DNA of 64,000 nt from contig NZ_JHXZ01000018.1 of NCBI RefSeq assembly GCF_000621565.1, positions 1 to 64,000 of the forward strand, written 5' to 3'. The stretch comes from Butyrivibrio sp. LB2008 (GTDB lineage Bacteria; Bacillota; Clostridia; Lachnospirales; Lachnospiraceae). Below, piece after piece: positions 33,226-40,320 of the stretch (position 1 is its first letter; each line of letters begins with the position of its first letter). The notes under the pieces were generated by a model. The model did no database searches, was not told where the DNA came from, and saw nothing but the letters and a program-made list of their open reading frames with translations. A program made the translations under genes and the position numbers.

Positions 33226-35229
33226 ATGGCTACGAACAAGCACATTGGTAAAATCGTGGTGGTCATCATGGCCATAGCTGTAGTGATATGCCTTCTTGCC
33301 GGCGTAATCGTGGGTCAAAGCGATAAATACGCGGAAAACACAAATATTTCGATGGAATATCCAAGCAAGCTTTTTGATATAGATGAAGCTATAAGCGTAA
33401 ATATCAAGATGGATGAAGATGAATGGAATGAGATGTTGGAAAATTCAATGTCAGAGGAATATTACGTCTGTGATGTTGAGATATGCGGCGAGACATTTAA
33501 GAATGTTGCGATACGTCCCAAAGGAAACACATCTCTTTCATCTATAGCAAGGGACCCTGAAACCGACAGATACAGCTTTAAACTGGAATTTGGGCATTTC
33601 ATGGAAGGGCAGACCTGTTTTGGGCTTGATAAACTTATTCTCAATAATAATTACGCTGACGCCACCAATATGAAAGAAGCAATCGTATATGACATGTTCA
33701 ATTATATCGGAGCGGCATCGTCTTTATATAATTACGCATCGGTGACGTTAAACGGTGAGTACAAGGGCGCTTATCTTGCTTTGGAAGCTGTTGAAGAGAG
33801 CTTTTTGCTTAGAAACTACGGAACACAGAACGGAGAGCTGTATAAACCGGAAAGCATGGGAATGGGCGGCGGAGACGATAAGTCAAAGAATGGCCCCGAA
33901 GGCGGACAACTGCCGATTGGAGATTTTAATCCGGAAGATATGCCGGAGATGGGGGATTTCAATCCTTCGAACGCGCCAGGCATGAAGGATATGGAAGGGG
34001 GCGATTCGGAGAATTCATCAGATAAGCCTGATATGGGAGATTTTGATCCGACAAATCCACCGTCTAGATCTGACGGTATGGGAAATTCTGGTTCGGATGG
34101 CAGTGATGGAGCGGATGATTCGGAATCAGGAAATGAGAATTCGGACAAAAAGGCTCAGAACGGCCCTCCTCAGGGTGGCGGTGGTCCCACGATGGGCGGA
34201 AACGGAGGCGCGAATCTGAATTATACAGATGACAATCTCGATAGTTACTCTACAATTTGGGACGGCGAGATTACGGAGACTGCAGACGGAGATCACAGAA
34301 GAGTGGTAACTGCGCTTAAGAATATAAGTGAAGGAACAGACCTTGAGAAATACCTTGATGTCGACAATATCCTTAAATACATGGCTGTGCATACATTCTC
34401 GGTAAATATGGACAGTCTGTCCGGAAATATGGCGCATAATTATTATCTTTATGAGCATGACGGGAAGCTTAATCTTTTCCCTTGGGATTACAATCTTTCA
34501 TTTGGAGGAATGTCATTCGGCGGAAGAGACGGAGAAGGCAGCGATAAAGGAACTGAGATGGTAAACGATGCGATCGATACACCGTTCTCTGCAACTGACT
34601 TTTTTGATGCACTGCTTGAAAATGAAGAGTACCTCAAGAAATACCACGAGTATCTTGATAAACTTGTGGAAGAATATGTTAATGGCGGAAGATTTGAAGA
34701 GACTTATAACAGGATCAGAAGCCGGATAGATACACTTGTTGAAGAGGATCCGACTGCATTCTGCAGCTATGAAGAATATGACGAAGCATGTGAGATGCTG
34801 TACAAGGCTGTTACTTTGAGAGCGGAAAGTATCAGTGGACAGCTTGACGGAACAATACCTTCAACCGACGAAGGGCAGAAGCAGGATTCTTCGACGCTCG
34901 TTGACGGTTCGGAAATTGATGTCAGCGTTATGGGTCAATTTGGAATGGGAGGCCCCAGCGATGACAACAAGGATGGCGACACCGATTCACAAGATAACAA
35001 TGCCGTAAAACGTCCCAAGAGAGAACGCGGCAAAGGGCAGGAGGGAATGCAGCCCCCTGAAGAAATGAGGTCACCTGAAGGAATGCAGCCCTCGGAGGGA
35101 TTTGGACCGATGGGCACAAGCAGGAATTCAGGACCGGATATAAAGAAGATTGCACTGTGCGGGCTTTATATGGCGATCATGGCGGCAGCAGTTATTCTTT
35201 TGGCTAAATATAAGAGGCGTAAGATTTGA
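33226..35229 (+). CDS. CotH-family kinase, membrane-anchored and exported
   Basis: A 667-residue protein with an N-terminal signal/TM segment (about 8-30), a CotH kinase domain and a C-terminal TM (about 643-662) with a basic tail. CotH blocks seen: RPKGNTSLSS, KLILNNNYADATNMKEAIVYDMFN, and the catalytic region NPWD-like FPWDYNLSFGG after NYYLYEHDGKLNL. Between them is an Asp/Gly/Pro/Met-rich low-complexity insert (about 211-345); a second one lies before the C-terminal TM (repeats of PEGMQP). CotH proteins phosphorylate serine on coat or surface proteins in Bacillus; the substrate here is unknown. Third gene of the VTC-DUF4956-CotH operon. Confidence 0.88.
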   Translation: MATNKHIGKIVVVIMAIAVVICLLAGVIVGQSDKYAENTNISMEYPSKLFDIDEAISVNIKMDEDEWNEMLENSMSEEYYVCDVEICGETFKNVAIRPKGNTSLSSIARDPETDRYSFKLEFGHFMEGQTCFGLDKLILNNNYADATNMKEAIVYDMFNYIGAASSLYNYASVTLNGEYKGAYLALEAVEESFLLRNYGTQNGELYKPESMGMGGGDDKSKNGPEGGQLPIGDFNPEDMPEMGDFNPSNAPGMKDMEGGDSENSSDKPDMGDFDPTNPPSRSDGMGNSGSDGSDGADDSESGNENSDKKAQNGPPQGGGGPTMGGNGGANLNYTDDNLDSYSTIWDGEITETADGDHRRVVTALKNISEGTDLEKYLDVDNILKYMAVHTFSVNMDSLSGNMAHNYYLYEHDGKLNLFPWDYNLSFGGMSFGGRDGEGSDKGTEMVNDAIDTPFSATDFFDALLENEEYLKKYHEYLDKLVEEYVNGGRFEETYNRIRSRIDTLVEEDPTAFCSYEEYDEACEMLYKAVTLRAESISGQLDGTIPSTDEGQKQDSSTLVDGSEIDVSVMGQFGMGGPSDDNKDGDTDSQDNNAVKRPKRERGKGQEGMQPPEEMRSPEGMQPSEGFGPMGTSRNSGPDIKKIALCGLYMAIMAAAVILLAKYKRRKI

Positions 35230-35239
35230 TGATGGCCCA

Positions 35240-35402
35240 AGTGCTACTGTCACCAAATAAGTCGACTTTATTACTTGCCTAAATTGTTATTTGTTTCGTT
35301 GTCGTCAATCGTCGTACCGCCCGGTACGACTCATTCCTTCGTCTCACAAAATAACAATTTATTCTACGTAAAAAGTCGAGTTAATTTGATGACAGCAGCA
35401 CT
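35240..35402. repeat. Family II palindromic element, copy 2
   Basis: About 163 bp between outer AGTGCT and AGCACT. It shares ATTACTTGCCT, CAATCGTCGTA, TACGACTCATTC and CTACGTAA with copy 1 (2350). The stem is AAATTGTTATTTGT/ACAAAATAACAATTT, unrelated to copy 1, and the inner hairpin GTCGTACCGCCCGGTACGAC has compensatory changes relative to copy 1. It starts 11 bp after the CotH stop and may end that transcript. Confidence 0.78.
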
Positions 35403-35427
35403 AAGTTTTACGTGAGGCCATGCAAAT

Positions 35428-35449
35428 AATCAGGGATATTCACGTAAAA
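35428..35449 (+). repeat. 22-bp direct repeat flanking array B (left)
   Basis: AATCAGGGATATTCACGTAA plus two further A residues, repeated perfectly at 35747-35768. The two copies bracket the 52-bp hairpin array B, 319 bp apart. Both also take part in imperfect inverted repeats built on TTTTACGTGA/TCACGTAAAA. Confidence 0.85.
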
Positions 35450-35460
35450 ACTTCTGATTA

Positions 35461-35744
35461 TGTGTAGAAGCTGTACGGTGTGAAAAGAGAACATGCACTG
35501 CACAGGATCATCGCGTAGAAGCTGTACGGTGTGAAAAAGAGAACGAGCACCACACAGAATCATCGCGTAGAAGCTGTACGGTGTGAAAAAGAGACCAAAC
35601 ACCGCACAGAATCATCGCGTAGAAGCTGTACGGTGCGAAAACTGGAACAAGCACCGTACAGAATCATCGCGGAGAAACTGTACGGTGTGAAAAAGAGAAC
35701 ATGCACCGCCCAGACTCATTGCGTAGAAGCTGTACGGTGCGAAG
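35461..35744. repeat. 52-bp tandem hairpin repeat, array B (6 units)
   Basis: CTGTACGGTG occurs at 35471, 35522, 35574, 35626, 35678 and 35730, giving a 51-52 bp period. Each unit has a hairpin (up to CACCGTACAG/CTGTACGGTG) around the loop AATCATCGCG(T/G)AGAA, then an A-rich linker. Units 35541-35694 are nearly identical to array A at 1-154. The period is not a multiple of three and no ribosome site fits, so it is noncoding; there are no spacers as in CRISPR. Flanked by 22-bp direct repeats. Confidence 0.88.
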
Positions 35745-35746
35745 TA

Positions 35747-35768
35747 AATCAGGGATATTCACGTAAAA
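35747..35768 (+). repeat. 22-bp direct repeat flanking array B (right)
   Basis: Perfect copy of 35428-35449. Whether the pair is a target-site-like duplication or an older duplicated unit cannot be told. Confidence 0.85.
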
Positions 35769-35789
35769 TTCTATTGATATGAAGTTTTT

Positions 35790-36011
35790 ACGTGAATCTA
35801 TGGGAAATCAAAGTAATTCACGTAATTAATGCCGGAAATTGGAGTAACTTTGGAATTCGAATTATACCCGTAAAAATAAGTGAAATGTAGGAATGACTTT
35901 ACGGACTTAGAATCTGAAAAATTGATTTATACACGTAGAAGTAAGCAAATTTAGGAGTAGTTTTACGGTCATTAAATCCTGGAAAATGATTTATACCCGT
36001 TGGAATAAGTG
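35790..36011. repeat. About 64-bp imperfect tandem repeats
   Basis: TTATAC(C/A)CG is found at 35862, 35927 and 35991, giving a 64-65 bp period. Conserved words are AATAAGTG, AGGA(G/A)T, TTTACGG and GAAAA(A/T)TGATTTATAC. A more diverged unit precedes it from about 35810. No coding potential or known function. Confidence 0.7.
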
Positions 36012-36211
36012 GATGTATGACCGCATGAGAGGGGAACTGCGATGTGAGTCAACACAATTGGCAAGATATGATGACTTAATAAGCGAAAACTGCGATATGA
36101 GTCAACACAAATAGCAAGATGGGATGATCTCATGAGCGGAAACAGCAATGTGAGTCAACGCAATTGGCAAGACGGTATGACTTCACAAACGGGAACCGCA
36201 CTGTGAGTCAA
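36012..36211. repeat. 53-bp tandem repeats
   Basis: TGAGTCAA occurs at 36045, 36098, 36151 and 36204, a constant 53-bp period. Each unit reads roughly ACTGCGATGTGAGTCAACAC then AATTGGCAAGATGGTATGAC, with 10-20 percent divergence between units. The array ends about 115 bp before the DUF2130 gene. Noncoding. Confidence 0.78.
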
Positions 36212-36327
36212 TGAATAATCAACAACGTTGTTACCGTAGCCATCGGCGTGCAAAAAGTTGCCAAGTAACTCTTTGTTTTTTATTATGGATATAGATATTT
36301 TTTGACTGATTTCGAGAGGGGGCAGAC

Positions 36328-37572
36328 ATGGCAGAACTTAAGTGCCCGCATTGCGGACAGGCTTTTACGGTTGATGATACGGAACTTGGTTCCATTATGA
36401 AGCAGATCAGGGACAAAGAGTTTGAAAAAGATCTTTCAAATCGCGTTTCTGAGCTGGAAAGGCATTACAGGGAAAAACATGAGCTGGAGCTCGTTGCAAA
36501 AGAGAACGAGATTATCTTAAAGAGCAAAGCTCAGTATGAGAAGGAAAAAGAGGATCATCAAAAGGAACTTGATAACCTCAGAGCGCAGCTTAACAAGGCT
36601 CTTGAAGAGAAGAGTCTTCTTTCCATGGAAGTAAAGGGCGCTGAGGATAAGACAAAGCTTGCTGTTCTTGAGGCTGTGAGGAAAGTTGAGACAGAAAAGA
36701 ACGAGCTTGCAAATGCCTTAAATGATGAGAAGCATGAGCTTGAGAATGCCCTCAATCAGGAAAAAGAAAAGGGCAAGATCCTTCTTGAGCAGAAAGAGAA
36801 GGAAGTTGAGTTCTATAAAGACTTAAAGACCAAGATGTCAACAAAGATGGTCGGTGAGACGCTTGAGCAGCACTGTGAGATACAGTTCAATCAGCTTCGC
36901 GCGACCGCTTTCAGAAATGCGTATTTTGAAAAAGACAATGATGCAAGAAGCGGAAGTAAGGGCGATTATATCTACAGAGAGTGCGATGAGAACGGCGTTG
37001 AGATAATCTCGATCATGTTCGAGATGAAGAACGAGATGGATGAGACCGCAACAAAGCACAAGAATGAGGACTTTTTTAAAGAGCTTGATAAGGACCGCAA
37101 GGAGAAGAACTGCGAGTATGCCGTACTTGTTTCGCTTCTTGAGAGTGAGAGCGAACTCTACAACGCGGGAATTGTTGATGTTTCCTATAAGTTTGACAAG
37201 ATGTATGTTGTGAGGCCGCAGTGTTTTATTCCTATAATCACGCTTCTTAGGAATGCTGCGTTCACCGCGCTTGAATACAAGCAGGAGCTTCAGATGGTCC
37301 GCAACCAGGATATAGATATTTCCAATTTCGAGGACAGCCTTATGAAGTTCAAGAACGACTTTTCAAGGAACTATGAGATCGCGCACAATCATTTCGACAA
37401 GGCAATCGACGAGATAGACAAGACAATACAGCATCTTGAGAAGGTGAAAAAAGAGCTTCTTGGTTCCGACAATCAGCTCAGGATCGCTAACAGCAAGGTT
37501 GATGATGTGAGCGTAAAGAAGCTCACGCGAGGCAACCCGACCATGAAGGCAAAGTTCGACGAGCTTAAGTAA
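36328..37572 (+). CDS. DUF2130 coiled-coil protein
   Basis: A 414-residue protein of the DUF2130 family. A short zinc-knuckle-like CPHCG at residues 5-9 is followed by a long coiled coil (about 30-165; many Lys/Glu heptads) and a globular C-terminal domain (about 170-335) with the conserved ETLEQHCEIQFNQLR and SKGDYIYRECDENG..IISIMFEMKNE blocks. The C-terminal fold has been compared to restriction-endonuclease-like domains, but the function is unproven. GAGAGGGGG lies upstream of the ATG. It is next to the repeat region. Confidence 0.85.
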   Translation: MAELKCPHCGQAFTVDDTELGSIMKQIRDKEFEKDLSNRVSELERHYREKHELELVAKENEIILKSKAQYEKEKEDHQKELDNLRAQLNKALEEKSLLSMEVKGAEDKTKLAVLEAVRKVETEKNELANALNDEKHELENALNQEKEKGKILLEQKEKEVEFYKDLKTKMSTKMVGETLEQHCEIQFNQLRATAFRNAYFEKDNDARSGSKGDYIYRECDENGVEIISIMFEMKNEMDETATKHKNEDFFKELDKDRKEKNCEYAVLVSLLESESELYNAGIVDVSYKFDKMYVVRPQCFIPIITLLRNAAFTALEYKQELQMVRNQDIDISNFEDSLMKFKNDFSRNYEIAHNHFDKAIDEIDKTIQHLEKVKKELLGSDNQLRIANSKVDDVSVKKLTRGNPTMKAKFDELK

Positions 37573-37674
37573 TCACTAGATTCGGTTTTTTCGAATCGTA
37601 GTGTACTACTTAGTTCTGGCGAGCGAATGCGAGAGCAGAACTTCATAAATCACTAGATTCGGTTTTTTCGAATC
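37571..37674. repeat. 27-bp direct repeats with terminator-like hairpins
   Basis: AATCACTAGATTCGG followed by T-rich sequence and CGAATC occurs perfectly at 37571-37597 (overlapping the DUF2130 stop) and 37648-37674. Each copy contains GATTCG/CGAATC around a T-rich loop. A further TTTTTCGAATC follows at 37675. Between the copies, GTTCT/AGAAC brackets a GCGAGCGAATGCGAGAGC stretch. The first hairpin may terminate DUF2130 transcription. Confidence 0.7.
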
Positions 37675-37689
37675 TTTTTCGAATCGTGC

Positions 37690-37695
37690 TATAAT
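37690..37695 (+). promoter_or_regulatory. Candidate -10 box for the MATE gene
   Basis: TATAAT lies 56 bp before the MATE start, directly after the 27-bp repeats. The -35 is poor (TTCGAA-like), so confidence is limited. Confidence 0.45.
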
Positions 37696-37750
37696 GGTTC
37701 TTGCTGTATTTTTTACAGACAAAATTTTTGAACATCGGAGCTACATTTAA

Positions 37751-39106
37751 ATGTCTACACAGAATAGGAGAGAATATCTTACAACAACACCAATACCGAA
37801 GCTTATTATGACTCTTTCTTTTCCGACCATAATAAGTATGCTGGTTACGGGAATTTATAATACGGCGGATACGTTTTTTGTATCGAGGGTTTCAAGTAAT
37901 TCTGATATAAATACATCGGCTATGGCGGCTGTCGGACTTGCTTTTCCTGTAATGGCGATTATTCAGGCATTCGGATTTTTTTGCGGTCACGGATCGGGGA
38001 ATTATATTTCCAGAATGCTCGGAGCCGAAAAGCACAAAGAAGCTGATGAGATGGCTTCAACCGGTTTGGCTCTTTCTATAATTTTAGGACTGTTTTTTGC
38101 AATAATGGGAAATGTTCTGCTTAATGATATTGTAGGCTTGCTTGGGGCAGACAGTGCGCAGAGTCTTGCATTTACCAAAGATTACATGAGAATCATACTT
38201 TTGGGCGCACCGTTTATGATGGCTCAGTTTGTTATAAACAATCAGCTAAGGTTCCAGGGAAGCGCATATTTTGCAATGATCGGTCTTATGAGTGGCGCAG
38301 CGATGAACATGGTCCTTGATCCGCTTCTTATCTGGGTATTCCATATGGAAGTAACAGGAGCTGCGATTGCTACTGTAATGGGGCAGATCACAAGCTTTTT
38401 TGTCCTTCTTATAGGAACGACAAAGGGCGAGAATATTAAACTTAGCATCAAAAAAATCAAATTGAACGCGCATTATCTTTTCGAAATAGTAAATGGCGGT
38501 ATTCCTTCACTGTTTAGGCAGGGACTTGCGGCAATAGCAACGCTTGTACTCAATACGCAGGCAGGAATATTTGGACATGACGCTGCTATTGCGGGAATGT
38601 CATTGGCAACAAAGATTTTAATGCTCATGGTGTCAGCACTTATCGGTTTTGGTCAGGGATATCAGCCTGTGTGCTCGTTTAACTACGGCGCAGGGCTTAC
38701 AGCGAGGGTAAAAGAGGGATTTTATTTTTGCTTAAAGTATGCGACGGTTTTCCTTATATGCATGGGCGCGGCATGTTACTTTTTTGCACCGAATCTGATA
38801 GGTCTTTTCTCCAAAGACGCAGCTGCTGTGAAGGTTGCTGTTAAGTCGCTCAGATTCCAGTGCATGACGTTATTCTTATCGGCACCGATTATAATGAGCA
38901 ATATGATGCTTCAGTCTATAGGTAAGGGATTAAAAGCTTCAATTACAGCTTCTGCGAGAAACGGTATCTGCTTTATTCCGATGATACTGCTTCTTCCGAG
39001 ATTTTTTGGAATTACAGGTGTTGAGATCGCGCAGCCGTGCGCTGACGTTCTTTCCGCAATTATCGCTGTTCCTATGGCATATTCGGAGCTTAGGAAGTTT
39101 AAGTGA
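37751..39106 (+). CDS. MATE-family multidrug/metabolite exporter
   Basis: A 451-residue polytopic protein with about 12 membrane segments, of the DinF/NorM-like MATE group. It starts with PIPKLIMTLSFPTIISMLVTGIYNTADTFFV, a typical MATE first helix, and repeats the pattern at mid-protein (GIPSLFRQGLAAIATLVLN). It exports organic compounds in exchange for Na+ or H+. There is no obvious AGGAGG; the ATG is preceded by ATCGGAGC. Probably monocistronic. Confidence 0.9.
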   Translation: MSTQNRREYLTTTPIPKLIMTLSFPTIISMLVTGIYNTADTFFVSRVSSNSDINTSAMAAVGLAFPVMAIIQAFGFFCGHGSGNYISRMLGAEKHKEADEMASTGLALSIILGLFFAIMGNVLLNDIVGLLGADSAQSLAFTKDYMRIILLGAPFMMAQFVINNQLRFQGSAYFAMIGLMSGAAMNMVLDPLLIWVFHMEVTGAAIATVMGQITSFFVLLIGTTKGENIKLSIKKIKLNAHYLFEIVNGGIPSLFRQGLAAIATLVLNTQAGIFGHDAAIAGMSLATKILMLMVSALIGFGQGYQPVCSFNYGAGLTARVKEGFYFCLKYATVFLICMGAACYFFAPNLIGLFSKDAAAVKVAVKSLRFQCMTLFLSAPIIMSNMMLQSIGKGLKASITASARNGICFIPMILLLPRFFGITGVEIAQPCADVLSAIIAVPMAYSELRKFK

Positions 39107-39166
39107 TATAATGTAAGGTATCATAACGATATACATTCATACAATTTCATAGAAGGAGGTATTTTC

Positions 39167-40114
39167 ATGGGTAAACTGTTACTTACAGGTGTTGATGGAA
39201 ATCTTGGCGCTGAGGCAGCGAGAGTGCTGCTGACATTGGAAGATAAGAGCAATCTTATTTTTTGCGGCTACAGTGAAGATTCACTTAAGGGATTTGCGGC
39301 TCAGGGAGTTGAGACACATGTGACGGATTTCAATTATCCCGACGGACTTGCGGAAGCATTTAAGGGTGCAGATGTTCTTGCTCTTATTTCTATGCCTTTT
39401 GTAGGTGAAAAGAGACAGAGTGCCCACAGAAATGCTATCGATGCTGCGAAAAAAGCGGGTGTAAAGAAGATTATCTACACATCTCTTGTAAATGCAGGCG
39501 ATGAGACCAATCCTTCGATTGAAAAGCTGGATCATATCTACACTGAGAACTATGTTAAGAGTGAGGGGCTCGATTATATCTTCCTTCGCAATTCCCAGTA
39601 TGCAGAGGCTATGATCACCAACTATTTTACATATGTACATGCAAACGCACCGCTTACAAACAGCCAGGGCGACGGACTTATGGCTTACATCTCAAGAAAA
39701 GACTGCGCCAAGGCGGTTGCTTACGCACTTCACCGCGCATCCGAATATGATCACGCAACTCTCAATATCAATGGAAAAGAGCTTATGACTATCACGAAGT
39801 TTGTCGAGATCGGTAACAAAGAGACCGGCAACAACATAAGCTACAAGGCAGTTACCGATGAAGAAAATTACAAGATCTTTGATGCGATGGGAGTTCCGAG
39901 AACTACAGACGGTGTTTTCCAAAAGGGAAGTGAAGCGCCGTTCTCAAGCGACGGCATGGTAACCTTCGCCCAGGCAATCAGAGAAGGCAAGATGGCGGTT
40001 CACACCGATGACTTCAAGAAACTCACAGGTGACGATCCCATCACGGTTGATTTCATGTTTGCTCACAGCGATGACTTCCAGATCGGCGAGAGACATTCGA
40101 AAGACAAGAAGTGA
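39167..40114 (+). CDS. NmrA-like NAD(P)-binding protein (atypical SDR)
   Basis: A 315-residue Rossmann-fold protein. It begins MGKLLLTGVDGNLGAEAARVLL with a GxxGxxG dinucleotide site, then YTSLVNAGDETNPS and a C-terminal substrate region typical of NmrA/QOR2-type reductases (quinone or flavin oxidoreductases and redox sensors). AAGGAGG lies upstream. It ends before a terminator about 70 bp downstream. Confidence 0.85.
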   Translation: MGKLLLTGVDGNLGAEAARVLLTLEDKSNLIFCGYSEDSLKGFAAQGVETHVTDFNYPDGLAEAFKGADVLALISMPFVGEKRQSAHRNAIDAAKKAGVKKIIYTSLVNAGDETNPSIEKLDHIYTENYVKSEGLDYIFLRNSQYAEAMITNYFTYVHANAPLTNSQGDGLMAYISRKDCAKAVAYALHRASEYDHATLNINGKELMTITKFVEIGNKETGNNISYKAVTDEENYKIFDAMGVPRTTDGVFQKGSEAPFSSDGMVTFAQAIREGKMAVHTDDFKKLTGDDPITVDFMFAHSDDFQIGERHSKDKK

Positions 40115-40187
40115 TATAAGCAGTTCAAAATAATCGATTGACACATTAAACCAAAGAATATTAATATATAAAAAGTGAACGGCAAGG

Positions 40188-40234
40188 GCGCCTTTAACAC
40201 GAGCAGGAGTGCTCGCTGTTTAGGGCGTCTTTTT
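40188..40234 (+). terminator. Terminator after the NmrA-like gene
   Basis: The imperfect stem GGCGCCTTTAACACGAGCA/TGCTCGCTGTTTAGGGCGTC has a GGAG loop and is followed by TTTTT. The T-run is also the first arm of the next palindrome. Confidence 0.8.
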
Positions 40235-40264
40235 ATTTGATAGGAAATTCCTATCAAATAAAAA
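40230..40264. repeat. Perfect 35-bp palindrome upstream of glnA
   Basis: TTTTTATTTGATAGGAA, one A, then its exact complement TTCCTATCAAATAAAAA. It lies 57 bp before the glnA start and overlaps the T-run of the previous terminator. It could be the upstream half of a regulator site, a bidirectional terminator or an RNA structure in the glnA leader. A weaker hairpin (GCTCCGC...GCGCAGAGC) follows at 40267-40290. Confidence 0.8.
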
Positions 40265-40320
40265 ACGCTCCGCTATGGATGCGCAGAGCATTTTAATACA
40301 TTTTTGCAATGGAGGTCAAA

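Noticed and set aside
35461..35744. CRISPR array
   Set aside because: The repeats are contiguous 52-bp units with no unique spacers, and no cas genes are near.
35428..35768. Insertion sequence with target-site duplication
   Set aside because: The 22-bp repeats flank only noncoding tandem units; there is no transposase or terminal inverted repeat.
35531..35782. 83-residue open frame over array B
   Set aside because: It is a translation of 52-bp repeats whose period is not a multiple of three, so the units are read in different frames.
40267..40290. Canonical ANTAR-target hairpin with a hexanucleotide A1/G4 loop upstream of glnA
   Set aside because: The best fold gives a seven-base loop and only one candidate hairpin, so the paired-hairpin consensus is not met.
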